The notes beneath the pieces were generated by a model, which was not told the DNA's origin, did not search any database, and saw nothing but the letters and a program-made list of their open reading frames with translations. From assembly GCF_003248355.1 (NCBI RefSeq), contig NZ_QKWY01000002.1, positions 1,860,001 through 1,924,000 of the forward strand: a DNA stretch of 64,000 bases, given 5' to 3'. The translations under genes and the position numbers were made by a program. Positions 25,445 through 34,133 of the stretch are shown here, one piece after another; the first letter of the stretch is position 1, and each line of letters opens with the position of its first letter. This DNA comes from Streptomyces sp. AC1-42W. Its GTDB lineage: Bacteria; Actinomycetota; Actinomycetes; Streptomycetales; Streptomycetaceae.

Positions 25445-26947
25445 CTACGCCCCCATTCGGGCGTCGGTGTCGAACAGGTCGCGCTCGGCAGGGTGGAGGA
25501 GGTGCTGGGTGATGAAGCTGCGGCCCGCGACCTTCCACAGCCCTCGCCCCTTGGTGAGGGCGGAGACGGCCTGGGTCTCGACGCCGGTGAGGCCGAGCAG
25601 GGAGGAGGCGGCGGCGAGCTGGTCGGGTTCCTGGCGGTAGATGATGCGGGTGGAGCAGTCGGCGAGGAGGCCCTCGGCCAGGACCCGGCCGCGCGAGCCG
25701 GCGTCTCCGGCGCTGAGCAGGTCGCTGAGGCGGTGAATGATCATGAGGTTGGCGATGCCGAGCCCGCGCGAGAGCTTCCACTGCGACTGCATCCGCTCCA
25801 GCAGGCCAACGTGCCGCATGACCCGCCACGCCTCGTCGTAGATGACCCAGCGCCGGCCGCCGTCGGGGTCGGCGAGCGCGGACTCCATCCACGCGCTCGC
25901 ACAGGTCATGGCGAGGACCAGGGCGACATCCTCGCCCGTGCTGCCCAGGCGCGAGAGGTCGATGGACAGCATCGGCGTGGCCGGGTCGAAGGCGACGGTC
26001 GTGGGCGCGTCGAACATGCCGCTGAGGTCGCCGTGCACGAGCCGACGCAGGGCGTGGGCGAGGTCCTGCGCGGCCGGCCCCACGCGTCCGCTCTCGTCGC
26101 CGAGGGCCCGGTCGAGGCGCTCCGGGGAGCCGAGCGTGTGCGCGATGCCGCCGAGCAGCGGCACCGTTCCGGCGGCGTCGGCTTCGGCGACAACCAGGTC
26201 GAGGGCGACGTCCAGGGCTGTGTGCTCCATCGGCAAGAGGTCGCGCTTGAGGACTGTGCGGGCGAGGGCGGCCAGGAGCAGGAGCCGGCGCTTGCGTACC
26301 TCGCCCGCCCAGTCCTCCCCGCTCGCCGAAGCCGGGCGGGCCGGCGCGTCGAGCGGATTCAACCGTCCGGCCAGCCCCGGTCCGAGCGCGATGGTGTTGC
26401 CGCCGAGGGCCTCGGCGACGGCGGTCCACTCGCCCTTGGGGTCGCTGGGGACGTAGATGCGGTAGCCGTGGGCGATGGCGCGGGTGGCGATCGACTTGGC
26501 CAGCGCCGATTTACCCATGCCGATGATCCCGGCCAGGACTGCGTTTGGGTTGGTGAAGCCCTCGACCCGGCCGCTGCTGTACAGGGAGAACGGGTCGTAG
26601 CAGAACGCGGCCTCGGCGTGGACGTCCCGACCGATGAAGATGCCCTCGGCGCCGAGCCCGCCCTCGGCGAGGAAGGGGTAGGCGCCGGAAACGGTGGCGG
26701 TGGTCATGCGGTGAGCGGGCAGTCGCAGCGTGCCGCCGCGGCCGGAGGAGGGGCCGGGGCGGCCGGCGGGCGGGTATGCCGGCCGCACCTGCGGGTCGAG
26801 AGCTTCCTCGGTACGGGGCCGGGGCGTGGCCTGGGCGTTGCGGGCCTTGCGGCGTGCTTCGGCGAACCCGGACCGGGCGGAACGCTGCTGGGCGCGGGAG
26901 GTCTTGCGGGGGACGAACAGGTGAGAGGCGCTGGCGCGCGTACGCAT
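25445..26947 (-). CDS. VirB4-like conjugative ATPase
   Basis: 500 residues. The basic N-terminal 80 residues are followed by the VirB4/HerA-type ATPase core: 'EGIFIGRDVHAEAAFCYDPFSLYSSG', Walker A 'GIIGMGKSALAKSIATRA' (140-157), 'IYVPSDPKGEWTAVAEALGG', 'GRLNPLD', Walker B 'RRWVIYDEAWRVMRH' near 340, and 'GLGIANLMIIHRLSDL' (sensor-like). It energises assembly of the type IV channel at the inner membrane. The length fits the actinobacterial VirB4 group paired with SCO6880-like proteins, and the SCO6880-like gene lies two genes upstream. Confidence 0.88.
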   Translation of the reverse strand: MRTRASASHLFVPRKTSRAQQRSARSGFAEARRKARNAQATPRPRTEEALDPQVRPAYPPAGRPGPSSGRGGTLRLPAHRMTTATVSGAYPFLAEGGLGAEGIFIGRDVHAEAAFCYDPFSLYSSGRVEGFTNPNAVLAGIIGMGKSALAKSIATRAIAHGYRIYVPSDPKGEWTAVAEALGGNTIALGPGLAGRLNPLDAPARPASASGEDWAGEVRKRRLLLLAALARTVLKRDLLPMEHTALDVALDLVVAEADAAGTVPLLGGIAHTLGSPERLDRALGDESGRVGPAAQDLAHALRRLVHGDLSGMFDAPTTVAFDPATPMLSIDLSRLGSTGEDVALVLAMTCASAWMESALADPDGGRRWVIYDEAWRVMRHVGLLERMQSQWKLSRGLGIANLMIIHRLSDLLSAGDAGSRGRVLAEGLLADCSTRIIYRQEPDQLAAASSLLGLTGVETQAVSALTKGRGLWKVAGRSFITQHLLHPAERDLFDTDARMGA

Positions 26948-26971
26948 GAACGTTTCTCCAGACGGGGCGGG

Positions 26972-27424
26972 TCAGTGGCGGGTGAGGCCGGTGAACGGGG
27001 CGTGCAGATCCGCCGGGGTGGTACGTCGGCGGACGAGGTGCGCGGCGCGTTGGTGGCGCTGGCAGACGGTCAGCGCTGGAGCGCCCTCGGGCAGCCCTGC
27101 CCGGCACGCTTCCGGCTCCGGCACTTCGCCCGTGCCGGGTCGCGGGGCTGAGTGGTAGGCGTGATGAAGGTGCTCGGCGGCCTGCCAGATACGAGTCCGG
27201 GCGGCGTGTAGGTGGTCGCCCTCGGCGGCGAGGAGGGGGCCGGTGCGGTGAGCGTGGGCGTCGAGGAGGCCGTGCAGGGAGACGAGGTGTTCGTGCAGGG
27301 TGTCCAGCTCGGCCCGGCCGGCTACAAGCGGGCCTGCGGGGATGTTGACCGAGCGGTGGAAGTCGAGCGCGGCGGTGGCGAAGGGCACGAAGTCCTGCGC
27401 GGAACGGCTGGGGGTGCGGGACAT
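26972..27424 (-). CDS. Hypothetical helical protein between VirB4 and SCO6880-like genes
   Basis: 150 residues from an ATG at 27424. It is almost all helix with many His and Leu residues ('ELDTLHEHLVSLHGLLDAHAHRTGPLLAAEGDHLHAARTRIWQAAEHLHHAYH'), ending in a basic tail. No family is recognised. A conserved place between two core type IV genes, 25 and 35 bp away, suggests a structural or assembly role. Confidence 0.6.
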   Translation of the reverse strand: MSRTPSRSAQDFVPFATAALDFHRSVNIPAGPLVAGRAELDTLHEHLVSLHGLLDAHAHRTGPLLAAEGDHLHAARTRIWQAAEHLHHAYHSAPRPGTGEVPEPEACRAGLPEGAPALTVCQRHQRAAHLVRRRTTPADLHAPFTGLTRH

Positions 27425-27458
27425 GGAGGTGCTCTTTCGGACAAGGAGGGATGCCGGG

Positions 27459-28922
27459 TCAGACGGCGAGGGCGAGCGGCATCGAGGCTGCGGTGAACGC
27501 CTCGGCCTGCTGCCAGGTCAGCAGACGCAGATCGAGCTGCGCGCCGACGGCCGCGGTCTCCACGACCGCGCACGCCGAACGAAGCTCCTCCTCGGAGTCG
27601 GCCGAGACGGTCAGCAGCCCGGTCAGGGCGACGTCCGCGTGCCCGGCGATCAGCTGGCGCTCACGAGCCTTGATGTCCTGGTACTCGATCGAGTCCGCCT
27701 CGGACTCGACCCGGCCCCGCCGGGAACGCTCGGCGGCATCCGCGATCACGCTGGCCTTCTTGCGCTGCACGTCCCGCAGCGCGGCATCCAGCCCCTTCGG
27801 CTCGTACGACAGCGAGAGCGTCCGCCGTACCCCGGCCGTGAACAGGAGCTGGTGCAGGAAGCCGGCCGATGTCTCCGTTCGCGGCCAGTTCTCCACCCAG
27901 TACGTGGCGTGGACGGCCGAGTCCGTCGCGATGTGGTCCGCCTTCTCCACCACCACGACCGGCCCGGCAGCAGACGGATCGGCTTCCGGCCGCGAACCGG
28001 CGGACCACCGGTCCAGCGCGGTCAGGGCCTTGGGGTCGTAGGCGGTGCGTACGACAGCGGCGATCTCTCGGGCGGTGAGCCAGCCGCTCGGATTGAGTCC
28101 TGCGGTACGGGCTGCCTGGTCGAACGTCGAAACGAGCTGGGACAGGACACTGAAGGAGCCGGTCAGCCCGCCGCCGGCCTGGTTGGCCAGGCGCCGTGTG
28201 GCCTTCGCGTCCAGAGACAGGGCGACGTACGCCTCGTGCGGCGCGGCAGCAGGACCCGCGCTCTGGATCAGCTCGGTGTAGATCGCTCCGGCGACGGGGG
28301 CGTCGGGGTTGCCGTGCTGCTCCCAGTAGCGGCGAAGGGCGTCCCCGGAGTCGGGGACGGTGCGCTCGATGACCTGGATGCGGGCGATGTGCCCCGTACG
28401 GGCGAGGGCGGCGAGGGTGCGTCCCCAGCCGTTGACGTTGGCGTGCTGGGTGCCGGGGTCGAGGAGCGCGTAGGCGCGGGAGGAGACCTTGACGACGGCG
28501 GTCAGGGAGCCGGTGTGGGGGTTGTGGACTGCGGCGTACCGGCCGTCGGGGGCGGTGACCACCCGCAGGCTGGCGGTGGTTCCGGGCAGGTGGAGGAGCC
28601 CTTCGCGTACGGGGCGCCGGGAGGGGCGGGTGAGCCAGACCAGTTGACCCCGCATCCGCCGCAGAAGGTACCGGGTGAGGACTGGGGCCCAGTCGGCCAG
28701 GGCGCGGCCTCGGTGGCGAACGAAGACCAGGAGGGCGATGACGGCCCACACGGGGATGAGTTCGAGGGCGCCGAGCACGCCGCGGGTGAGGATTACGGCG
28801 AGCAGGGACAGGCCGGTGAGGCCCGCGCCGATCAGCTGTGGGGCGGTCAGGCCGAGAAGGATGCCGCGCCTGCTGCGGTGCGGGAACTTCACGGTGGCTG
28901 TGGCCGGTGGGGTGTGGGACAT
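27459..28922 (-). CDS. SCO6880-like (PrgI-fused) conjugation protein
   Basis: 487 residues from the ATG at 28920-28922. The N-terminus 'VKFPHRSRRGILLGLTAPQLIGAGLTGLSLLAVIL' and 'LELIPVWAVIALLVFV' gives two membrane helices as in PrgI/VirB3-type subunits. The rest (90-487) is a long soluble part with 'REGLLHLPGTTASLRVV', 'TGSLTAVVKVSSRAYALLDP' and 'WPRTETSAGFLHQLLF...RTLSLSYEPKGLDAALRDVQRKKASVIADAAERSRRGR', typical of SCO6880-family proteins, which correspond to the front half of VirB4. With the shorter VirB4-like ATPase downstream it probably reconstitutes a VirB3/B4 unit. Confidence 0.85.
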   Translation of the reverse strand: MSHTPPATATVKFPHRSRRGILLGLTAPQLIGAGLTGLSLLAVILTRGVLGALELIPVWAVIALLVFVRHRGRALADWAPVLTRYLLRRMRGQLVWLTRPSRRPVREGLLHLPGTTASLRVVTAPDGRYAAVHNPHTGSLTAVVKVSSRAYALLDPGTQHANVNGWGRTLAALARTGHIARIQVIERTVPDSGDALRRYWEQHGNPDAPVAGAIYTELIQSAGPAAAPHEAYVALSLDAKATRRLANQAGGGLTGSFSVLSQLVSTFDQAARTAGLNPSGWLTAREIAAVVRTAYDPKALTALDRWSAGSRPEADPSAAGPVVVVEKADHIATDSAVHATYWVENWPRTETSAGFLHQLLFTAGVRRTLSLSYEPKGLDAALRDVQRKKASVIADAAERSRRGRVESEADSIEYQDIKARERQLIAGHADVALTGLLTVSADSEEELRSACAVVETAAVGAQLDLRLLTWQQAEAFTAASMPLALAV

Positions 28923-29059
28923 GCTGGTTCCAGACGGTGGGAGTGGGCGGGGAGCGGGAAGGTCGGGGCTCTTGCGAACGTCACGACAGGTCTCCAATCG
29001 GAGGAGGGGGCTGGGCCGGGGCGGGCCGCTGGGGCGGCCCGCCCCTGGGCAGTGGTCGG

Positions 29060-30442
29060 TCAGGAGCCCGAGGGCGGCCGGTCGGATGATCCCGCCCAGT
29101 TCGATGGCGTCGGGGAACCGGTTGCCGAAGGGCCGGTCGAAGTCGGCGGGCCCGTGGCGTCGGGCGCTGTCCGGCCGGCACCCGACGTGCTGCCCGGCAC
29201 CGAGGCGGTGAACGGGCCGGCGGGAGTTTCGTCCGGGCTGTCTTCCGGTTCGCCCCCGTCGGGGCGGTTGAGAAGCGGCGGGATTCCGGGGTGCTGGATC
29301 AGAGCCCGGCCCTTGTCGCCGGGGGCATCTGGGTCCTCGCCGTAGCGGAAGGCGGTCTGCGCCTTGGGCGGACCGGCGTCGATGCCTTCCTTGCTGAGGT
29401 TGCCGCCGGCGGGGTTGATGGTGGAGATGACACCATCGCTGCCCGCGCCGGGGACCTGGCCGGGGCCTTGCGGAGCCGCGGTGCCGGTGCCGGCCCGCAT
29501 CGCGAGGCTGCCCGCGGTCTTCACGGCCCCGGCGGCGACCGCCATACCGGCCACACCGGTGCGGTGCAGGTCGTCGTGCCCACCGCCGTCGCTGGCCCAG
29601 TGAACGAACTTGTAGGTGGCGTACGGGCACAGCAGCACCAGGATCATCACGACGATGCCGGCCATCGCGTCCGACAGCGCGCTCATGCCGTCGTGCGCGT
29701 CCGACTTCCCGATCGCCGAGACACCGATCAGGAAGACGACCGTCATCAGCAGTTTGGACACGATGAGGGTGGCGGTCGCCTCGACCCAGCCGCGCCGCCA
29801 CCGCTTCGCGACCTCCCACCCCCCGCCGGCCCCGGCGAACACGGCGAGCGTGACCAGGACCAGGACGCCGATCTTGCGGGCGACCATCACGCCCCAGTAC
29901 ATGAACGCGCCGATCGCGCATCCCAGAGCGACCAGGGAGGGGACACCCCAGCCCAGGCCGTACATGGCTCCCAGTTCACTGACCTTGATCACGCGGCGCA
30001 CGGCGTCGTCGACGCTGGAGTTGGCGGCTTGGAACAGCCCGTCCGACAGGGCGTCGACGAGGGTGATGGCGACGGAGGTGAAGGCGATGGCGCAGAAGCT
30101 GAACAGGACGCCGGTCATGGTCCCGATGGCGGCCTGTGCCAGGGCGCGCTCGTCGCGGCGCCAGGCTGCGGTCATCAACTGGAGGCAGAACGTTCCCACG
30201 GTCAGGGCCAGGCCGATGGGGAGCAGGAGTTCGTAGTTGTCGCGGAACCACCCGGCGTTGAGGTCGATGGCCGTGGTGGTGTTGACGGCGCGGGCGGCGA
30301 GATCCGCGGCGCTGGCAGCCAGTTCACCCATCGATTTCGCGATCCACGCGCCGAGGCCGTCGGTGACGGCCCCGCCGGGGTTGGTCGCGAACTCGACGGT
30401 GCCGCAGATCTTGTCCATCAGGGGGATGTCGCAGACTCCCAT
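29060..30442 (-). CDS. VirB6/TrbL-like conjugation channel protein
   Basis: 460 residues. Six or so membrane helices are visible between 70 and 300, e.g. 'LLLPIGLALTVGTFCLQLM', 'IGTMTGVLFSFCAIAFTSVAITLV', 'VPSLVALGCAIGAFMYWGVMVARKIGVLVLVTLAVF', 'TLIVSKLLMTVVFLIGVSAI' and 'MAGIVVMILVLLCPYATYKFV'. The last 150 residues are a cytoplasmic Gly/Pro/Thr-rich tail. This is the layout of VirB6/TrbL polytopic channel subunits in Gram-positive type IV systems. It lies 28 bp below the VirB8-like gene and 137 bp above the SCO6880-like start. Confidence 0.82.
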   Translation of the reverse strand: MGVCDIPLMDKICGTVEFATNPGGAVTDGLGAWIAKSMGELAASAADLAARAVNTTTAIDLNAGWFRDNYELLLPIGLALTVGTFCLQLMTAAWRRDERALAQAAIGTMTGVLFSFCAIAFTSVAITLVDALSDGLFQAANSSVDDAVRRVIKVSELGAMYGLGWGVPSLVALGCAIGAFMYWGVMVARKIGVLVLVTLAVFAGAGGGWEVAKRWRRGWVEATATLIVSKLLMTVVFLIGVSAIGKSDAHDGMSALSDAMAGIVVMILVLLCPYATYKFVHWASDGGGHDDLHRTGVAGMAVAAGAVKTAGSLAMRAGTGTAAPQGPGQVPGAGSDGVISTINPAGGNLSKEGIDAGPPKAQTAFRYGEDPDAPGDKGRALIQHPGIPPLLNRPDGGEPEDSPDETPAGPFTASVPGSTSGAGRTAPDATGPPTSTGPSATGSPTPSNWAGSSDRPPSGS

Positions 30443-30470
30443 GGAAGTACCTCCTTTCCGAGGTGAGGTG

Positions 30471-31175
30471 TCAGGGGGCGACGTACGGCATGACGCCGGC
30501 CAGAGCGCAGGGCTGTGAGGGCCGGCACTGCACGGCCAGGGTGGTGACGCGGCTCTCGGCGCCGCCGGCGGGAGAGCCCTTCCACGTGATCGTCTGCTTG
30601 CCGGAGACGGTCACGGCGTAGACGTACGCCTGCGTGAGCGTTCCCGGATCAGCCTGGAGCGCCTGGGCGAAGGCGTTCGGGAAGTGGCCCTCGTTGACCT
30701 TGGCGGTGGCGAACTGGCCGTTGGCGGCCATCTCCTTCCACAGCGCCGGCGGGGGAACGACCGCTTCGACCGACGCAAAATCGGCGTACTTCCTCTCCCT
30801 GGTCAGCCACCCGCGCAGCGCGGTGACCAACTCAGGCTGGGAGTAGGCACGGGTGTCGTACGACCACAGCGCCACGGCGGCGGCCTTCCCGAACGCGATG
30901 GGATCGTGCGTGTCCGGCGCAACCGGGAGACCGTGCGCGTGCCCGCTCGGCGATGGTACGCCCGACGGAGAACCCGCAACCGGAGAACGGAAGCCGGTCA
31001 CCGGACCGGAGCGGGGAGCCGCCGACACGGCGGGTCCGGCAGATGCGCGGCTGTCGCGGGTGAGGTAGGCGACCAGGCCCGCCAGGACGACGAGGACCAC
31101 CAGGACGGCAGCACCGAGCAGGGCCCGGCGGCGCACACCGGATGCACCGCCGGGGTTCGGGGAACGGTCGGACAT
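30471..31175 (-). CDS. VirB8/TcpC-like conjugation protein
   Basis: 234 residues from the ATG at 31173-31175, overlapping the stop of the DUF6112-like gene. A short Arg-rich cytoplasmic end precedes one membrane helix ('ALLGAAVLVVLVVLAGLVAYL', 18-38), a Ser/Pro/Gly linker, then an extracellular NTF2-like domain ('DPIAFGKAAAVALWSYDTRAYSQPELVTALRGWL', 'AYVYAVTVSGKQTITWKGS', 'ESRVTTLAVQCRPSQPCALAGV'). One membrane helix plus an NTF2-like ectodomain is the VirB8/TcpC scheme that holds the channel together. Confidence 0.78.
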   Translation of the reverse strand: MSDRSPNPGGASGVRRRALLGAAVLVVLVVLAGLVAYLTRDSRASAGPAVSAAPRSGPVTGFRSPVAGSPSGVPSPSGHAHGLPVAPDTHDPIAFGKAAAVALWSYDTRAYSQPELVTALRGWLTRERKYADFASVEAVVPPPALWKEMAANGQFATAKVNEGHFPNAFAQALQADPGTLTQAYVYAVTVSGKQTITWKGSPAGGAESRVTTLAVQCRPSQPCALAGVMPYVAP

Positions 31176-31483
31176 CAGTGGACCTGCGATCCGAGCGTGC
31201 TGAAGAAGGCGATCACACCGTTCGCCGCGCCGAGCAGGAGAGCCGCGCCCGCGCTCACCAGCACACCCTTCTTGCCGTTGGCCTCGGCCTGGTGACCTCC
31301 CGAGTGGTGCCCCCAGGCCCACACGCCCGCGCTGACGGCGAGCGCACCGACCACGGCCACGAGGCCGAAGAGGTTGAGCGAACCCATCACCTGCTTGAGG
31401 ACGGACAGGCCCGGCAGCCCGCCCTCGGCAGGCGTAATGCCGGGGTCGTAGGCGAGCCGGACGACCGTGTCGGAGAGAAGCAT
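31175..31483 (-). CDS. DUF6112-like small membrane protein, VirB2-like position
   Basis: 102 residues from the ATG at 31481-31483, with GGAG nine bases upstream. It has two hydrophobic segments ('LNLFGLVAVVGALAVSAGVWAWG' and 'KKGVLVSAGAALLLGAANGVIAFFSTLG') separated by a His/Gly-rich loop (HHSGGHQAEANG). This is the pattern I remember for DUF6112 proteins of Streptomyces elements. Two helices with a small loop also match VirB2/TrbC-type pilin-like subunits, so it may line the channel. Confidence 0.75.
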   Translation of the reverse strand: MLLSDTVVRLAYDPGITPAEGGLPGLSVLKQVMGSLNLFGLVAVVGALAVSAGVWAWGHHSGGHQAEANGKKGVLVSAGAALLLGAANGVIAFFSTLGSQVH

Positions 31484-31567
31484 GGAGAACTCCAGTTCGA
31501 GTATTTGCACGCCGAAGCCCGCGAGGATGCGACGGCGATGCGAGAAATGGGGGGGAGGAGCGGCCGG

Positions 31568-32701
31568 TCAGACGAGGCGGCGGACCGCGAGGATCTGCGA
31601 GTTCCACGCCGCGACGGTGGTGATACGGACCACGTCACCGGTATGCGGGGCATGGACGATCAGGCCCTGGCCGATGGCCATACCAACGTGCTCGGGAGCC
31701 GTGGCCGTCCCCTCGGTGAAGATGAGGTCACCGGGCCGCAGCGCACCGACCGATACCGCTTTGCCGGCCTTGACCTGCCCGTACGTCGTGCGCGCCAAAG
31801 TGACGCCGCCCGCCTTGTACGCCTGCTGCATCAGCGACGAGCAGTCGCACCGGCCCATCAGGTCCAGGCCGTGGGCGGAAGTGCAGCTGCCGCCCCACTG
31901 GTACGGGGTACCGAGCTGGGCGAGCGCCCAGCGGATCGCCTTCCCTACCTCGACCGGAGCATCGGCCGGGACCGAGTAGCCGTCGGGGACCAGTCCGGGA
32001 GGGATGACCCCGAAGTCGTACCCGTCCCCGCCGGCCGGACAGCCGCCCACCGTACCGGCGGACACAACCAGGTCGGAGCCCTCGGGGCCCTCCCCAGAGG
32101 TAGCCAGCAGGGGCTCGATCGCCTGCTGCAGCGCCGTGGCCAGCGGCTCCCACTTCGCGTAGGCGTCCGGGAAGGCGGAGCGCTGTACTGCCTGGGCGGC
32201 CTGGGCGATCGACAGGGACTGCCAACCCGAGACCTTCTTGAGCGCCTCGTAGAACTTCGTCGCGGCGTGCACCGGATCAAGGATCTGCTCGGCGGTGCCC
32301 CAGCCCTGGGACGGACGCTGCTGGAAGAGGCCGAGCGAATCACGGTCGCCGTAGCGGAGGTTGCGCAGGCCGCTCTCCTGCAGAGCCGTTGCCAGCGCCA
32401 CGACCTGGCCGCGGGCCGGGATGTTCATCGCGACGCCGGTCGCCTGAATCGTCCTGGCGTTGGGCACCTGCTCGGCCGGATCGGGCAGCCCCGGAACGGA
32501 GACCGCCTTCTCGCCGTCGTCACCGTCCAGGATCGACTTCACCTGAGAGGCGACGGCGGCGGGATCCACACCCTGTGAATCGCTGACGGCGCAAGGGGAA
32601 GCCGGTGAAGCCATTTCCGCCCCGATAGCGAGGACCGGAACAGCCAGGAGCAGCGGCCCGGATGCGGCCAGGCCAACGAGCGCTTTGGTCGTCGTCTTCA
32701 T
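31568..32701 (-). CDS. Two-domain cell-wall hydrolase (lysozyme-like plus NlpC/P60)
   Basis: 377 residues with an N-terminal membrane anchor or signal ('ALVGLAASGPLLLAVPVLAIGA'). Residues 95-200 have a lytic transglycosylase-like block ('ARGQVVALATALQESGLRNLRYGDRDSLGLFQQRPSQGWG'). Residues 255-377 are NlpC/P60: 'QLGTPYQWGGSC...GRCDCSSLMQQAY' with the catalytic Cys, 'LRPGDLIFTEG', and 'HVGMAIGQGLIVHAPH' with the catalytic His. Such VirB1-like enzymes open the peptidoglycan for the conjugation channel. It is the first gene of the type IV operon. Confidence 0.9.
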   Translation of the reverse strand: MKTTTKALVGLAASGPLLLAVPVLAIGAEMASPASPCAVSDSQGVDPAAVASQVKSILDGDDGEKAVSVPGLPDPAEQVPNARTIQATGVAMNIPARGQVVALATALQESGLRNLRYGDRDSLGLFQQRPSQGWGTAEQILDPVHAATKFYEALKKVSGWQSLSIAQAAQAVQRSAFPDAYAKWEPLATALQQAIEPLLATSGEGPEGSDLVVSAGTVGGCPAGGDGYDFGVIPPGLVPDGYSVPADAPVEVGKAIRWALAQLGTPYQWGGSCTSAHGLDLMGRCDCSSLMQQAYKAGGVTLARTTYGQVKAGKAVSVGALRPGDLIFTEGTATAPEHVGMAIGQGLIVHAPHTGDVVRITTVAAWNSQILAVRRLV

Positions 32702-33287
32702 CAGAGCCGTGACTCGCAGCCGTGGCTGGGGAATTCAGGCGGCCGATACGAGGCCGGGTACGGAGAGGCAGGTGTGCCTGACATAGCAGAGGCTCCTCAT
32801 AGAGGTTCGTAGGAGGCGCGGTGCCGATTCCCGTGCGAAGCCATCGGCACCGCGCCGATGTGAACTAGCCATCTCGGGTGGACCGGCGCGGGGGAGTTGG
32901 TAGCACCCTGGCGCCGGCCTCGAACGGCGCGGCAGCCAGCCGCGCTCGTAATCTCAGGAAGTGCACGCGGGTCTCCTTCAACCGTTCGCGACAGGTGGTC
33001 AACAGGCCGATCCGCGCGTGTCTCGGGACGAAAAGGCACGAAAGGCGCAGGTCAACCCAGGTGAGGAGGGGCCACACCGGTGCTGACGAGGCGAGACAGT
33101 AGGTCGCGATTCCGGCCGCACCAAACGGCCCTCAGCCCGGCTCACAGGGATCGCGCAGCTCGTTGGGCACGGCCGCAGTTCACGGCTAACGTCCGGCGCA
33201 CCCCGCTCACCAGGACCGGCCGGCCCTGCGACCGTCCTGCCAGAGCAGGCTCCCCTTCCGCCGTGCCATCGAAAGAGGCCCCTGCGC
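32702..33287. other. Gene-free promoter region between the type IV operon and the methyltransferase gene
   Basis: No convincing gene lies in these 586 bp. It must hold the minus-strand promoter of the NlpC operon and the plus-strand promoter of the methyltransferase. A perfect 14-bp hairpin stands at 32815-32856. Elsewhere I see only short, poor open frames in all six phases. Confidence 0.6.
32815..32856. other. Perfect 14-bp-stem hairpin in the operon leader region
   Basis: GGCGCGGTGCCGAT pairs exactly with ATCGGCACCGCGCC around a 14-base loop, 114 bp upstream of the NlpC start on the minus strand. It may be a terminator/attenuator of the type IV operon or a structural site such as a nick region. 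No T-tract follows on either strand. Confidence 0.55.
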
Positions 33288-34034
33288 ATGAGCTACACGC
33301 TGCACCGAGGCGACGCCCTCACCGTGCTCAAGACCCTCCCGGACGAGAGCATCAACGCCGTCATCACCGACCCCCCGTACAACTCCGGCGGCCGTACCAG
33401 CTCGGAACGCACCGGACGCACCGCCCGCGCCAAGTACGTCACGAGCAACAGCGCGCACGACCTCGCCAACTTCCCCGGCGAGAACCGCGACCAGCGCTCC
33501 TACCGTTCCTGGCTCACCGAACTACTCACCGAGGCATACCGGGCCGCCACCGAGCACTCCGTCGCCATGATCTTTTCCGACTGGCGCCAGGAACCGACCA
33601 CCACCGACGCCCTGCAGATGGCCGGCTGGACCTGGAGCGGCACCATCCCCTGGATCAAACCCGCCAGCCGCCCCCGCAAGGGCGGCCCGAAACAGGACTC
33701 CGAGTTCATCATCTGGGGCGTCAAGGGATCCCTCGACAACAGCCGCGACCTATACCTTCCGGGCCACTACATCGCCTCCCAGCCCCGCAAGGGCCGGGTC
33801 CACATCACCCAGAAGCCCGCCGAGATCATGCAGCAGCTCGTCCAGGTCTGCCCCGAAGGAGGCACCGTGCTCGACCCCTTCACCGGCAGCGGCTCCACAG
33901 GGGTCGCGGCCCTGCGCGAGGGACGCCACTTCGTGGGCGTCGAGCTGTCCGAGCACTACGCCGACGTCGCCGAGGAGCGGCTGCGGGCCGAACTGACGAA
34001 GGACGACTTCGAGCTGGCCGGACCGGAGGCATGA
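33288..34034 (+). CDS. N6-adenine/N4-cytosine DNA methyltransferase
   Basis: 248 residues. The catalytic motif DPPY is at the N-terminus ('INAVITDPPYNSGG', 23-36) and the SAM-binding motif 'GTVLDPFTGSGSTGVAALREGRHFVGVEL' at the C-terminus (~190-218), the order of the beta class. The middle ('WIKPASRPRKGG', 'EFIIWGVKGS') would read the DNA target. 'ITQKPAEIMQQLV' is also typical. It is a solitary methylase in orientation but faces a PD-(D/E)XK protein gene across a shared terminator. The pair could be a restriction-modification unit, although convergent genes make that unsure. Confidence 0.9.
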   Translation: MSYTLHRGDALTVLKTLPDESINAVITDPPYNSGGRTSSERTGRTARAKYVTSNSAHDLANFPGENRDQRSYRSWLTELLTEAYRAATEHSVAMIFSDWRQEPTTTDALQMAGWTWSGTIPWIKPASRPRKGGPKQDSEFIIWGVKGSLDNSRDLYLPGHYIASQPRKGRVHITQKPAEIMQQLVQVCPEGGTVLDPFTGSGSTGVAALREGRHFVGVELSEHYADVAEERLRAELTKDDFELAGPEA

Positions 34035-34080
34035 TCGTGAGAGCGAAGAGAGGCCAGGGCCGGCGGTCCACAGACGCCAG

Positions 34081-34124
34081 AGGGGCGGCTGGAGCATCGA
34101 CTAACCGATGCACCAGCCGCCCCT
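34081..34124. terminator. Bidirectional terminator
   Basis: AGGGGCGGCTGG-A-GCATCG and CGATGC-A-CCAGCCGCCCCT pair across a six-base loop, giving an 18-bp stem with a single A-A mismatch. It lies 46 bp after the plus-strand methyltransferase stop and 9 bp after the minus-strand DUF5655 stop, so it can end both transcripts. Confidence 0.85.
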
Positions 34125-34133
34125 GCTGTTACG

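Noticed and set aside
24354..29345. Very long open frames antisense to or out of frame with the VirB4, SCO6880-like and neighbouring genes
   Set aside because: They are Arg/Pro/Ala/Gly-rich shadows caused by high G+C; the other frames have complete family motifs.
31142..32578. A 478-codon plus-strand frame over the NlpC/P60 gene
   Set aside because: Arg/Asp-rich shadow; the opposite strand has a signal anchor and both hydrolase active sites.
32797..33039. An 80-codon minus-strand frame upstream of the NlpC gene
   Set aside because: It crosses the perfect hairpin, has no ribosome-binding site and no protein-like sequence.
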